DNA of 64,000 nucleotides, taken from assembly GCA_025963635.1 (NCBI GenBank), contig JAOQAK010000035.1, forward strand, positions 62,001-126,000. The letters are read 5' to 3'. The translations under genes and the position numbers were made by a program. The notes under the pieces are model-generated. The model was not told where the DNA came from, searched no databases, and saw only the letters and a program-made list of their open reading frames with translations. The stretch is from Ferruginibacter sp. (GTDB lineage Bacteria; Bacteroidota; Bacteroidia; Chitinophagales; Chitinophagaceae). Position 1 is the first letter of the stretch. Each line of letters starts with the position of its first letter. This document shows, piece by piece, positions 1-8,791 of this stretch.

Positions 1-797
1 ATATCGGTGGCAATGATTACCAGGCTTTCGGGTTTAGTAACCATTTCATCCAACTTTTTTCGTTGTTGCACGTACATGGCTTCTTCAAACCCTACAAGAT
101 GCATAAAGGCATAATTGGCCCGGTACAAACCAGGGCGGCGGTTGGTAGCGAGCAATGCGGCTTCAATAGCCACGGTAGAAGATCCGCACATGGGATTGAT
201 GAAGGGTGAACTTCTGTCCCACTTGGTAGCCAACAAAGTTGCTGCAGCCAGCGCTTCCAGCATGGGCGCCTTTCCTGGGATTTTTCGGTACCCATGCTTT
301 GACAAAGTTTCGCCGGAAGTGTCAATAAAAATTTCTGCGAGATCTTCCTTCCAGTACAAATGAATAACGGCCTTGTCGAGTTCTGGTCCCGAATTGGGCC
401 GCAGACCGGTTCGATTTCTAAAACGGTCAACTATGGCATCCTTTACTTTAACATTGGCAAATAGCGAATTGTTGATGGTATCATTATCTACATTGCTGGT
501 GATTGAAAAATATCCATCCGCTGCGATAATATCTTCCCATTCAAAATGAATTAATGAATTGTACAAATCATCCGCATTGCGCGCAGTAAATTCATTGATA
601 GAAAATAGTACCTGGCTGGCACATCGGAGTTGCAGGTTGAGCTTGATACAATCCTCCATGGTTCCTTTCAATTCTACGCCTGTTTTAAAAACACGGACAG
701 GAGTAAATCCCAATTCCGATATTTCCTGTTGAAGAAAGGGTGATAAACGGTTACTGCAGGTGATGATGATCCTGCTGCTTTGTTGAAAGAGTTGCAT
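1..797 (-). CDS. THUMP-domain class I SAM-dependent RNA methyltransferase (RlmL/YpsC family), partial
   Basis: The reading frame is open from an ATG at 797 on the minus strand to the window edge, so the C-terminal part is missing; the ORF track lists only shadows here. The translation starts MQLFQQSSRIIITCSN. Residues about 50-160 look like a THUMP domain (FSITSNVDN...FRNRTGLRPN), followed by ETLSKHGYRK and the methyltransferase entry motif INPMCGSSTVAIEAALL near residue 205. This order, THUMP then a Rossmann methyltransferase, is that of RlmL/YpsC proteins, which by family knowledge methylate N2 of a guanine in 23S rRNA. The usual motif is PMCGSGT; serine replaces the second glycine here. 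Which guanine is modified cannot be read from the sequence. Confidence 0.9.
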   Translation of the reverse strand, partial: MQLFQQSSRIIITCSNRLSPFLQQEISELGFTPVRVFKTGVELKGTMEDCIKLNLQLRCASQVLFSINEFTARNADDLYNSLIHFEWEDIIAADGYFSITSNVDNDTINNSLFANVKVKDAIVDRFRNRTGLRPNSGPELDKAVIHLYWKEDLAEIFIDTSGETLSKHGYRKIPGKAPMLEALAAATLLATKWDRSSPFINPMCGSSTVAIEAALLATNRRPGLYRANYAFMHLVGFEEAMYVQQRKKLDEMVTKPESLVIIATD

Positions 798-927
798 AGC
801 TGCAAAAATAAGCAATCAAAATGGGTTGGTGCGGCAGGTTGCGGAGTTGTGTTGCTTATAATTATGCTGATTAGGGCGCAACAAAAGCAATATACATACC
901 GTTGGCTGTAATTGGTATCGTCAATTG

Positions 928-1062
928 CCTCCTGCTTTAGCTGGAGGAGTAAAAGACTATTTCATTGTTGGCTTTAGCCAAATCAATCACGGAAATCCTC
1001 CAATTCAATTCGGCTAAAGCCGTAGCTATATCCTATTTTTTATTAACCACAGGCTTAAGCCA
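928..1062. repeat. Cluster of four GCTTTAGC-centred palindromes
   Basis: The first half of the 527-bp gene-free stretch 798-1324 holds four short palindromes built on the same core: CCTCCTGCTTTAGCTGGAGG (928-947), TTGGCTTTAGCCAA (968-981), CGGCTAAAGCCG (1011-1022) and GGCTTAAGCC (1052-1061). Such GGCTTTAGCC/GGCTAAAGCC hairpins resemble REP-type intergenic repeats. The track ORF 965..1216 runs through them and is not a gene. Confidence 0.65.
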
Positions 1063-1206
1063 ATGGCAACTCAATTCTAACCAAATCACCCCAACTCATG
1101 TGTACATAACATTTGCCAGACTCCTCTTTTGCGGGAGTATTTTTGGATACATCCGCGATGTCAAACTCCGCTTAGATAAAAGTTTAATAGCAGCACTGCC
1201 GATGAA

Positions 1207-1260
1207 CGTACTGTGACACAACGATGCCGCTATGAAAACCAGTGCTGGTAACATAAAAAG
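1207..1260 (+). repeat. Dispersed ~55-bp intergenic element, copy 1
   Basis: The sequence GTACTGTGACACAACGATG, then a CCAGTGCTGG mini-palindrome and a final ACATAAAAAG, aligns along its length with the copy at 62966-63029 and more loosely with copies at 13632, 47700 and 58974. It ends about 65 bp before the NYN gene. I see no ORF in it. Confidence 0.65.
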
Positions 1261-1324
1261 TTTCTGCATTGTATTGCCACCTTTGGCTTAAAATGATAAT
1301 ACTAAAAAAGAATTATCTTGTGTT

Positions 1325-2131
1325 ATGGATTTTCAAAAAGATATAAGGCTCGCAGTTTTGATAGATGCCGACAATGTGCCCTACAGTAATGTGAAGGGTG
1401 TGATGGAAGAAATTGCCAAATATGGCACCCCCACTTTTAAAAGAATTTACGGCGACTGGACCAGGCCCACAGTTTCGGGATGGAAAAATGTGCTGCTGGA
1501 AAATGCGATCACACCTATTCAGCAATACAGTTATACTTCGGGCAAAAACTCCAGCGATAGTGCGCTCATTATTGATGCCATGGACATTTTATATTCCGGC
1601 AAAGTAGATGGATTTTGTATTATTTCGAGCGACAGTGACTTTACCAGGTTGGCGACCAGGCTGCGGGAAGCCGGTATGAAAGTGTTTGGTATTGGGCAAA
1701 AGAAAACGCCGAATCCATTTATCGTGGCTTGCGATAAGTTCATTTATATGGAAATTATTGCAGTGCCCGAGGTGGAGGAAACTGTGTCTGCGAAAACAAA
1801 AACCAAAGCAAAAGCAACACATCCTGCACCCAGTAATTCGTTTGATAAACTTAGCAAAGAAACCATTCATTTATTGGCGACTACGATCGATGACCTTGGG
1901 GATGAGAATGGCTGGGCTTTTTTGGGAGAGGTAGGAAGTTTATTACTTAAAAAACAACCCAATTTTGACCCACGGAACTATGGGTTTTCCAAGTTGACAC
2001 CATTGGTGGTTTCCCTGCATAAATTTTTTGAAATAGATAAGCGTGATAAGGGAGGAACCAAGTTAGTTTACATCCGAAACAGGGAGTTTTCTAATTTGGT
2101 AGAAAGTGTAAAAGACGAATTGCCCTTTTAA
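1325..2131 (+). CDS. NYN domain (PIN-like) protein with C-terminal LOTUS/OST-HTH domain
   Basis: 268 aa. The N-terminal ~150 residues carry the NYN/LabA-type PIN fold signatures: LIDADNVPYSN near residue 12, DSALIIDAMDIL near 78 and FCIISSDSDFTRLA near 97, whose aspartates would bind the metal of an RNase site. A lysine-rich linker (KTKTKAKAT) leads to a C-terminal domain (residues ~180-268) that looks like OST-HTH/LOTUS, known from other proteins as an RNA-binding module. This is the architecture of bacterial NYN-OST-HTH proteins; a role in RNA turnover is inferred from the family and no substrate is known. Single gene, convergent with rmlD, whose stop lies about 10 bp beyond this one. Confidence 0.88.
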   Translation: MDFQKDIRLAVLIDADNVPYSNVKGVMEEIAKYGTPTFKRIYGDWTRPTVSGWKNVLLENAITPIQQYSYTSGKNSSDSALIIDAMDILYSGKVDGFCIISSDSDFTRLATRLREAGMKVFGIGQKKTPNPFIVACDKFIYMEIIAVPEVEETVSAKTKTKAKATHPAPSNSFDKLSKETIHLLATTIDDLGDENGWAFLGEVGSLLLKKQPNFDPRNYGFSKLTPLVVSLHKFFEIDKRDKGGTKLVYIRNREFSNLVESVKDELPF

Positions 2132-2140
2132 GATTGGCCT

Positions 2141-3040
2141 CTATGCCTGAAGCATTTTTACCAGGCAAATTTCAAGGCTCTCTTTCCATCCGGAAATTTT
2201 CAAGTCGAATGTTTGCTGAATTTTAGCGGTATCCATCACTGAATACCCGGGACGTTTTGCCGGCGTGGGGTATTGCGCTGCAGTTATGGGGTTTACGATA
2301 CATTTACTACCCGAAAGCTCTTTTATAGTCGTTGCAAAACCGTGCCAGGTAGTGACCCCTTTATTGGAATAATTGAAAATTGCAGGAGCGGATAAGCTGT
2401 TATTCAAAAGCTGTGGTGATTGCTCAAGCCGGGTAATTATTTGCATGATGGCGGCTGCAAGATCGGCGGCATATGTAGGCGATCCTTGCTGATCGCTAAC
2501 AACATTGATGCTGTCTCTCTCCTTCATCAGCCGCAGCATGGTTTTCACAAAGTTATTTCCAAAAGAAGAATACACCCATGAAGTGCGAATGATGATTGAC
2601 CGTGGGTTATTCTGAAATGCTGATATTTCACCTGCCAGTTTGGATGCGCCGTATAAATTGACCGGACTCACCGGATCATTTTCACTGTAAGGTACCACCG
2701 AGGTTCCATCAAATACATAATCGGTAGAGATATGAATGAGTTGGGTATTGTGCGCCTTACAAACTTTTGCGAGGTTTTCTACGGCGGTTGAATTGACCAG
2801 GTAAGCCTTTTCGGGTTCGGTTTCTGCTTTATCTACGGCTGTGTATGCTGCGCAATTAACGCAATAATCAATGGTGTGGCGATTAAAATAAGCTGCTATT
2901 ATTTCATCGTCTTCAATGGGTAGTTGCTCCCTTGTTACGAACAAAAAATCGTACAACGGGTATGCGGATGAAACTACCTGCATTTCATTGCCCAACTGAC
3001 CGTTGGCACCCGTAACTAAAATCGTTTTTCTTTCTGCCAC
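2141..3040 (-). CDS. rmlD: dTDP-4-dehydrorhamnose reductase
   Basis: 299 aa, normal length for RmlD/RfbD. It has the SDR cofactor motif VTGANGQLGNE at residue ~9, the substrate-site motif STDYVF near 105, and the catalytic YxxxK as YGASK near 129. By family knowledge it reduces dTDP-4-keto-L-rhamnose to dTDP-L-rhamnose with NAD(P)H, the last step of the RmlABCD pathway in the cytosol. Its start is 9 bp from the rmlC stop, so the two are co-transcribed. rmlA and rmlB are not in this window and must lie elsewhere. Last gene of the leftward nucleotide-sugar block. Confidence 0.95.
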   Translation of the reverse strand: MAERKTILVTGANGQLGNEMQVVSSAYPLYDFLFVTREQLPIEDDEIIAAYFNRHTIDYCVNCAAYTAVDKAETEPEKAYLVNSTAVENLAKVCKAHNTQLIHISTDYVFDGTSVVPYSENDPVSPVNLYGASKLAGEISAFQNNPRSIIIRTSWVYSSFGNNFVKTMLRLMKERDSINVVSDQQGSPTYAADLAAAIMQIITRLEQSPQLLNNSLSAPAIFNYSNKGVTTWHGFATTIKELSGSKCIVNPITAAQYPTPAKRPGYSVMDTAKIQQTFDLKISGWKESLEICLVKMLQA

Positions 3041-3049
3041 TACAATTAA

Positions 3050-3604
3050 TTAATACGTGAAATTACTTATGCAATTCGCTAATGTAGGGTGAACCATATC
3101 TTTATCCGCAACGATTGCTTTATCGCCCGGAATTTGCCAATCGATGGCGAGCTCCGGGTCGTTGTATAGCAACCCGCCTTCACTTTGTTTATTGTAAAAC
3201 CCGTCACATTTATACATTACTTCTGCTGTTTCGCTTAAAACAGAATACCCGTGGGCAAAGCCTTTCGGAACCAGTAACTGCTTTTTATTTTCTGCCGTAA
3301 GTTCTAGTGCATAAGACAGTCCATAAGTGGGGGAGCCTTTTCTTAAATCAACAGCTACATCGAGTATGCTGCCACTCAATACCCTTACCAGTTTTGTTTG
3401 CGCATATGGAGGCATTTGGAAATGTAATCCACGTATTACACCATAGGTTGATCTTGCCTGGTTATCCTGCACAAATATGATATCGATGCCTTCAGCGGCA
3501 AAAACCTTAGCATTGTAACTTTCACAAAAATAACCACGACTGTCTTCAAACACAACGGGCTCGAAAATTAATAAATCGCGGAATTCCGTTTTTATAATGG
3601 GCAT
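3050..3604 (-). CDS. rmlC: dTDP-4-dehydrorhamnose 3,5-epimerase
   Basis: 184 aa cupin protein of the RmlC family. Family landmarks are present: FEPVVFEDSRGYFCESYN near the N-terminus, GVIRGLHFQ (catalytic histidine near residue 62), VDLRKGSPTYG and PKGFAHGYSVL. It converts dTDP-4-keto-6-deoxyglucose to the L-rhamno form, which RmlD then reduces. Directly upstream of rmlD with a 9-bp gap; the 71-bp gap to the wbpP-like gene holds no obvious terminator. Confidence 0.95.
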   Translation of the reverse strand: MPIIKTEFRDLLIFEPVVFEDSRGYFCESYNAKVFAAEGIDIIFVQDNQARSTYGVIRGLHFQMPPYAQTKLVRVLSGSILDVAVDLRKGSPTYGLSYALELTAENKKQLLVPKGFAHGYSVLSETAEVMYKCDGFYNKQSEGGLLYNDPELAIDWQIPGDKAIVADKDMVHPTLANCISNFTY

Positions 3605-3675
3605 GTTGGTGGTTGAGAATGGTTAATATTAATGTTTAAAGAAAACTGGGTATTGACAAAAGACAGTATAAATGA

Positions 3676-4665
3676 TTACTCATCCTTTGAAAACTGGTCT
3701 CTGAAAAACTCAATGGTTTCCTTTAATCCTTCTTCAAACTTTTTTTCCGGCTGGTAATCTAATAAATCTTTGGCCAGCGAAATGTCTGCCAGTGAATTGC
3801 GGATATCACCCGGTCTCGGTTCCCGGTAAGTAGCTTCGAAATCACTTCCTAAATATTCCTTACAGGCCTGGTACAAATAGTTAACGGAGTAACTTTCTCC
3901 TACAGCCACATTGTAAACCTTGTTGATGGCTGCCGGGTTTTCGGTCAGCATTCCTTTAATATTTATTTGTATGGCGTTCTCTACAAAGGTGAAATCCCTG
4001 GTTTGTTCCCCATCACCGTTTATATACACGGGTGTCTGTTTCATGATGCCTTTTACAAACAAGGGAATCACTGCCGCATAGGCTCCGTCCGGATCCTGGC
4101 GGGGACCAAATATATTAAAATAACGAAAACCCATTAGTTTTATGCCGTAAACATCTGCAAATACCTGTGCATACAATTCATTCGTCTTTTTTGTTGCAGC
4201 ATAAGGTGAGAGGCAATTGCCTACCCTATTTTCTGATTTGGGCAGGGTGGGTTCATCTCCATACACCGACGATGAAGACGCATAAACGAATTGGAGGATG
4301 TTGTTGTCTATGGAAGCTTTGAGCATATTAACAAAGCCGCCTGCATTTACTTCATTGAAATACACTGGTTCCTTGATAGAACGTGGAACGGAACCCAGTG
4401 CCGCCTGGTGACTTACATAATGAATATCCTTGCAGGCCGCCTGGCAGGTGGCTTCACTCCTGATATCGCCCTCCAGAAATTCAAAGGCAGGATATTGCTG
4501 CAGGATGGCGAGGTTTTTTTTAAAGCCGTTCACCATATTATCCAGCACCCTTACTTTGGCAGCGCCATTCTTTAGCAGGTACTCGGCAATATGGCCACCG
4601 ATAAATCCACCGCCGCCGGTCACTAAAAAATTATTTTGAGAGATGTCTTTTGTATGAAAAATCAT
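3676..4665 (-). CDS. wbpP: UDP-N-acetylglucosamine C4-epimerase, WbpP/TviC type
   Basis: 329 aa extended SDR. The N-terminal VTGGGGFIGGHIAEYLL binds NAD; ASSSSVYGDEPTLPK (near 127) and the catalytic SPYAATKK (YxxxK, near 150) follow, then FRYFNIFGPRQDPDGAYAAVIP and NGDGEQTRDFTFVENAI. These stretches match what I know of WbpP and Vi-antigen TviC, which interconvert UDP-GlcNAc/GalNAc or their uronic acids, better than GalE. The next gene upstream is the matching TviB/WbpO-like dehydrogenase, which supports a UDP-GalNAcA-producing pair. The 139-bp gap between the two is AT-rich without a clear hairpin. Exact substrate preference is inferred. Confidence 0.88.
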   Translation of the reverse strand: MIFHTKDISQNNFLVTGGGGFIGGHIAEYLLKNGAAKVRVLDNMVNGFKKNLAILQQYPAFEFLEGDIRSEATCQAACKDIHYVSHQAALGSVPRSIKEPVYFNEVNAGGFVNMLKASIDNNILQFVYASSSSVYGDEPTLPKSENRVGNCLSPYAATKKTNELYAQVFADVYGIKLMGFRYFNIFGPRQDPDGAYAAVIPLFVKGIMKQTPVYINGDGEQTRDFTFVENAIQINIKGMLTENPAAINKVYNVAVGESYSVNYLYQACKEYLGSDFEATYREPRPGDIRNSLADISLAKDLLDYQPEKKFEEGLKETIEFFRDQFSKDE

Positions 4666-4804
4666 GATGAATGCTGAAATGATTGTTGGCTAAAAAACCG
4701 GTATGCTAAAAAATTTGCGCCGTTCATTTATTTTTAAATCGATCTCCATTGGCTTGTTGTATCGATTTATGATAGATATTAACGCATATAAAATTTTCCA
4801 TTAA

Positions 4805-6094
4805 TTATAAACTCCAATAATGCCTGCTGCTAATCTTGTTCCTGAAAATTCCTTTTAAGTCTGCAATCATTGCTGCCGGCTTAGTAATACCAGCAAAATA
4901 TGCATCGTCTAAATATTTGTAATCATTGTGAGGAACCGTTATCAATACGGCATCATAATCATCAGCCAGGTGGGTGGAAATTGAAAAGCCATACTCCTTT
5001 TTTAACTCATCACTATCCGCGTGAGGATCAGTGATATCTACGTTTAGAGAATAGGATTTCAACTCGCTTACCACATCAGCAACTTTACTGTTACGGATAT
5101 CACTTACATTTTCCTTGAAAGTGGCTCCCATCACCAATACTTTTGCAAATTTCACATTGCCGTCATTTTGTATAATGTGCTGCAATACTTTTTTGGCGAT
5201 ATAGCCAGCCATCCCATCGTTAATCACCCTTCCCGCTAGAATTACCTGGCTATCATATCCTAATTCACGGGATTTGTAAGTGAGATAATAAGGATCTACC
5301 CCAATGCAATGCCCCCCCACCAGGCCCGGCTGAAACTTTAAAAAATTCCATTTTGTCCCAGCTGCCTCCAGTACTTCAAATGTGTTGATTCCCATTCTAT
5401 CGAAGATGATGGACAGTTCATTCATAAGGGCAATGTTCAGATCACGCTGTGTATTTTCAATGATCTTCGCAGCCTCAGCTACTTTTATGCTGGAAGCTTT
5501 GTGTATGCCTGCAGTCACCACCATTTCGTACACCCTGGCGATCACATCCAAACTTTCCGCGTCGCAACCACTTACTACTTTGATGATTTTAGCTAATGTA
5601 TGCTCTTTGTCGCCCGGGTTAATTCTTTCCGGTGAATAACCTGTTTTGAAATTTACTACGTTTTTTAAGCCCGATAAATTCTCTATAATCGGCAAACAAT
5701 CTTCTTCAGTGCAGCCCGGGTATACAGTGCTTTCGAACACCACATAATCGCCCTCCTTTATTACTTTGCCGATTGTTTCGCTTGCCATTTGAACAGGCAC
5801 CAGGTTAGGGGTATTGTGCTCGTCGACAGGTGTAGGGACCGCTACAATAAAAAAATTGGCTTGCTTTAAAACCTCCAGGTCATTGGTAAATTCTATATCG
5901 CACCCATCAAATGCGGAGCTCTCCAGTTCCTGGCTCGGATCAATGCTGTTGCGCATCATTTCAACCCTTTTTGCATTGATGTCAAAACCAATTACTTTTA
6001 TTTTTCTTGCAAATTCTAATGCGATCGGCAATCCTACATAGCCTAGTCCGATTACTGCCAGTTTCTTGTTTTTGTCTATTAATCCCTGATACAT
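4805..6094 (-). CDS. wbpO: UDP-N-acetyl-hexosamine 6-dehydrogenase, WbpO/TviB type
   Basis: 429 aa nucleotide-sugar dehydrogenase. It shows the NAD motif VIGLGYVGLPIALEFA at residue ~14, VAVPTPVDEHNTPNL near 106, FESTVYPGCTEED near 140, the invariant RINPGDKEH segment, and the catalytic cysteine in GGHCIGVDPYYLTYKS near 265. The ESTVYPG and RINPGDKEHT signatures are those of the TviB/WbpO group (UDP-GlcNAc or UDP-GalNAc to the uronic acid) rather than UDP-glucose dehydrogenase, which is encoded separately three genes upstream. Pairs functionally with the WbpP-like epimerase downstream. Confidence 0.88.
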   Translation of the reverse strand: MYQGLIDKNKKLAVIGLGYVGLPIALEFARKIKVIGFDINAKRVEMMRNSIDPSQELESSAFDGCDIEFTNDLEVLKQANFFIVAVPTPVDEHNTPNLVPVQMASETIGKVIKEGDYVVFESTVYPGCTEEDCLPIIENLSGLKNVVNFKTGYSPERINPGDKEHTLAKIIKVVSGCDAESLDVIARVYEMVVTAGIHKASSIKVAEAAKIIENTQRDLNIALMNELSIIFDRMGINTFEVLEAAGTKWNFLKFQPGLVGGHCIGVDPYYLTYKSRELGYDSQVILAGRVINDGMAGYIAKKVLQHIIQNDGNVKFAKVLVMGATFKENVSDIRNSKVADVVSELKSYSLNVDITDPHADSDELKKEYGFSISTHLADDYDAVLITVPHNDYKYLDDAYFAGITKPAAMIADLKGIFRNKISSRHYWSL

Positions 6095-6229
6095 TACTTT
6101 TTATACCCTAACCCGTAACGACAATCGATGCTTAGCACCTATCATAAAAAAGGTTATTCGTTTTTATTGTTATGAATTATACTTTGTGAACAATTGACCA
6201 GGCTCTCCAAAAATTGCCTGATAGGTTTC

Positions 6230-7225
6230 CTACTTAGCGTCTTTACTTACCCTTGCAAATTCCTTAGGTAATTTATACAGTTCTTCCTGGGGAAGTGATT
6301 TAAAATATTCGTACGTTATTTTTAACCCGTCGGCCCTGTTCACCGTTGGTTGCCAGCCCAAAATTTCTTTCGCCTTTGTGATATCCGGCTGGCGTTGTTT
6401 CGGATCGTCGGTAGGAAGCGGCCTGTACACAATCTTCTGATCAGTGCCGGTTAGTTTTATAATTTCTTCGGCAAAATCCTTGAGTGAAATTTCATCAGGG
6501 TTACCAATGTTTACCGGGTGTGCATAATCGCTCAACAGCAAACGATAAATTCCTTCCACCAGGTCAGCTACATAACAAAAGCTCCTTGTTTGGCTGCCAT
6601 CACCAAACACAGTAAGATCTTCACCACGTAATGCCTGGCCGATGAAAGCAGGCAATGCACGTCCGTCATTTAAGCGCATCCTTGGGCCATAAGTATTAAA
6701 TATCCTGATGATCCTTGTTTCTACACTATGAAAAGTATGATAAGCCATGGTGATCGCTTCCTGAAAGCGTTTGGCTTCATCATAAACTCCCCGAGGGCCT
6801 ACAGGATTTACATTGCCCCAATATTCTTCATTTTGTGGATGCACCACGGGATCACCATACACTTCGCTGGTACTGGCTACGAGAATCCTTGCCTTTTTTG
6901 AAAGCGCAAGTCCAAGGCAATTATGCGTTCCCAACGAACCGACCTTTAATGTTTGAATGGGGATTTTCAAATAATCAATCGGGCTGGCGGGTGAAGCAAA
7001 ATGCAATATATAATCGAGTTCGCCGGGCACATGGATGAATTTTGATACATCATGATGGTAAAACTCAAACTCTTTCAATTTGAAAAGATGTTCGATGTTT
7101 TTAAGATCACCTGTAATTAAATTGTCCATCCCAATTACATTAAATCCTTCTTTGATAAACCGGTCGCACAGGTGCGAACCTAAAAATCCGGCTGCGCCTG
7201 TTATCAATACCCTTTTATTTGCCAT
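6230..7225 (-). CDS. uxs: UDP-glucuronate decarboxylase (UDP-xylose synthase)
   Basis: 331 aa SDR. It has [17 protein letters not shown] at residue ~6, [22 protein letters not shown] near 73, [15 protein letters not shown] near 117, and [17 protein letters not shown] with the catalytic YxxxK near 147. The ASPASP and EVYGDP..HPQ.E.YWG blocks are characteristic of UXS enzymes, which oxidise and decarboxylate UDP-glucuronate to UDP-xylose. The upstream gene, ugd, makes its substrate, so the two form a two-step route from UDP-glucose to UDP-xylose. The 233-bp gap to ugd holds a repeat with inverted arms (see 7264-7449). Confidence 0.93.
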   Translation of the reverse strand: MANKRVLITGAAGFLGSHLCDRFIKEGFNVIGMDNLITGDLKNIEHLFKLKEFEFYHHDVSKFIHVPGELDYILHFASPASPIDYLKIPIQTLKVGSLGTHNCLGLALSKKARILVASTSEVYGDPVVHPQNEEYWGNVNPVGPRGVYDEAKRFQEAITMAYHTFHSVETRIIRIFNTYGPRMRLNDGRALPAFIGQALRGEDLTVFGDGSQTRSFCYVADLVEGIYRLLLSDYAHPVNIGNPDEISLKDFAEEIIKLTGTDQKIVYRPLPTDDPKQRQPDITKAKEILGWQPTVNRADGLKITYEYFKSLPQEELYKLPKEFARVSKDAK

Positions 7226-7263
7226 GATTCTTGATTTAATTTTTTGTTACCGGATGTAAATTT

Positions 7264-7449
7264 CTGATGCCTGATCTGTGGATGTCTGATTTTTTAAGGT
7301 TCCATCTCTCTTGTAACATCGAATACTTTGTTCAACGGTTAACAAATTTTCTTAAAATATCACAAATCTGTTTTTTGATAATAACCAGCCTGAAAAGCTT
7401 GGCCGTAACTGAGGCTATCAAATCAGACATCAAAAAATCAGCCATCAGC
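7264..7449. repeat. Inverted-arm repeat, copy A (between ugd and uxs)
   Basis: The left arm CTGATGCCTGATCTGTGGATGTCTGATTTTTT (from ~7264) and the right arm AATCAGACATCAAAAAATCAGCCATCAG (7421-7448) are imperfect inverted repeats enclosing ~120 bp. The 28-bp right arm is identical to 12841-12868 in the tdk-ccmB gap, where it is again paired with an upstream inverted arm. The sequences between the arms are unrelated, so only the arms define the family. Confidence 0.75.
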
Positions 7450-7458
7450 CATTGTTTT

Positions 7459-8784
7459 CTATCCTACTACTATCTTTCTTCCAATGCTTACATAATGATA
7501 CCCCATATCTTCCATCTGTTTCAGATCAAACAAATTGCGGCCGTCGAAAATGGCTTTGTTTTTAAGCAGGGAGGTAATCCTCGAAAAATCGGGCGTTCTG
7601 AACTCGCTCCACTCCGTTGCAATCACCAATGCATCTGCGTCTTGCAAAGCATCATACTGACTTTCAACATAAGTAATTTTATCACCCACTACCTGCTTTA
7701 CATTTTTCATAGCTTCCGGATCAAATGTAGCTACCGTGGCACCTGCAGCTAATAATTCTTTGATGATATATAAAGCCGGTGCTTCCCTGATATCATCCGT
7801 ATTAGGTTTAAATGCAAGTCCCCACAATGCAATTTTTTTACCCTGCAGCCCATCTTTAAAGTAGGCTTTAATCCTTGGTAACAAATGAAGTTTTTGCTTT
7901 TCATTCACTTCCATCACGGCGTCTAATATTTTAAAGGAATAATCTACTTCGTTAGATGATTTGGCAAGTGCCTGCACATCCTTTGGAAAGCAGCTTCCTC
8001 CATAACCAATGCCTGGAAATAGAAACCGGCGCCCGATACGATCATCACTGCCCATTCCTTTGCGCACCATATCCACATCTGCTCCCAGCAATTCGCACAG
8101 CTGGGCAATTTCATTCATGAAAGTAATTTTAGTTGCCAGGAAAGAATTGGCCGCGTATTTTGTTAACTCGGCACTTCTTTCATCCATGAAGATAACAGGA
8201 TTTCCCTGCCGTACAAAGGGAGCATATAAATCGCTTAATATTTTTTTGGCCCGTTCAGAATCAGTACCGATAACCACCCTGTCCGGTTTCATAAAATCAT
8301 CTACTGCAACACCTTCTCTTAAGAACTCAGGGTTACTTACAATGTCAAATGTACCTTCAATGCCGCCATTGTTTAACAATGCCTGCTTCACCTTTTCTGC
8401 AGTACCAACCGGAACAGTACTTTTGTCGATAATTACTTTGTAATCGCCTTCCTTTATCAGGGCACCAAGGTCTTTGGCCACACCCAAAATATATTTCAAA
8501 TCAGCGCTGCCATCTTCACCCGGTGGTGTAGGAAGGGCAAGAAAAATAACCTGCGCATCGGCTATACCTTCCACGAGTGAGGTGGTAAAATGGAGACGAT
8601 TTTCTTTTTGATTCCTTAGAAAGATCTTTTCTAGGCCTGGCTCATAAATAGTAATATGTCCTGAAGACAATTTATCTACTTTGCTTTTATCGATGTCTAC
8701 ACAAATGACATCATTTCCCGTTTCTGCAAAGCAAGTGCCGGTTACTAAACCTACATATCCTGTTCCAACGACTGCGATTTTCAT
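7459..8784 (-). CDS. ugd: UDP-glucose 6-dehydrogenase
   Basis: 441 aa, the common length for bacterial Ugd. Motifs: VVGTGYVGLVTGTCFAETG at the N-terminus (NAD binding), LPTPPGEDGSADL near 85, DKSTVPVGTAEKV near 120, EFLREGVAVDDF, and the catalytic cysteine in GYGGSCFPKDVQAL near 257. It oxidises UDP-glucose to UDP-glucuronate, the substrate of the Uxs encoded downstream. The start codon lies 7 bp from the stop of the DegT aminotransferase gene, so they share a transcript. Confidence 0.96.
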   Translation of the reverse strand: MKIAVVGTGYVGLVTGTCFAETGNDVICVDIDKSKVDKLSSGHITIYEPGLEKIFLRNQKENRLHFTTSLVEGIADAQVIFLALPTPPGEDGSADLKYILGVAKDLGALIKEGDYKVIIDKSTVPVGTAEKVKQALLNNGGIEGTFDIVSNPEFLREGVAVDDFMKPDRVVIGTDSERAKKILSDLYAPFVRQGNPVIFMDERSAELTKYAANSFLATKITFMNEIAQLCELLGADVDMVRKGMGSDDRIGRRFLFPGIGYGGSCFPKDVQALAKSSNEVDYSFKILDAVMEVNEKQKLHLLPRIKAYFKDGLQGKKIALWGLAFKPNTDDIREAPALYIIKELLAAGATVATFDPEAMKNVKQVVGDKITYVESQYDALQDADALVIATEWSEFRTPDFSRITSLLKNKAIFDGRNLFDLKQMEDMGYHYVSIGRKIVVG

Positions 8785-8791
8785 TTTTTAA

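Noticed and set aside
965-1216. 83-aa plus-strand ORF in the repeat-rich gap
   Set aside because: It reads straight through the GCTTTAGC palindromes and into the dispersed element; composition is not protein-like and no start context exists.
4291-4639. Plus-strand ORFs inside the wbpP-like gene (and similar ones inside uvrA, aspS, odhB)
   Set aside because: Antisense shadows of well-supported genes.
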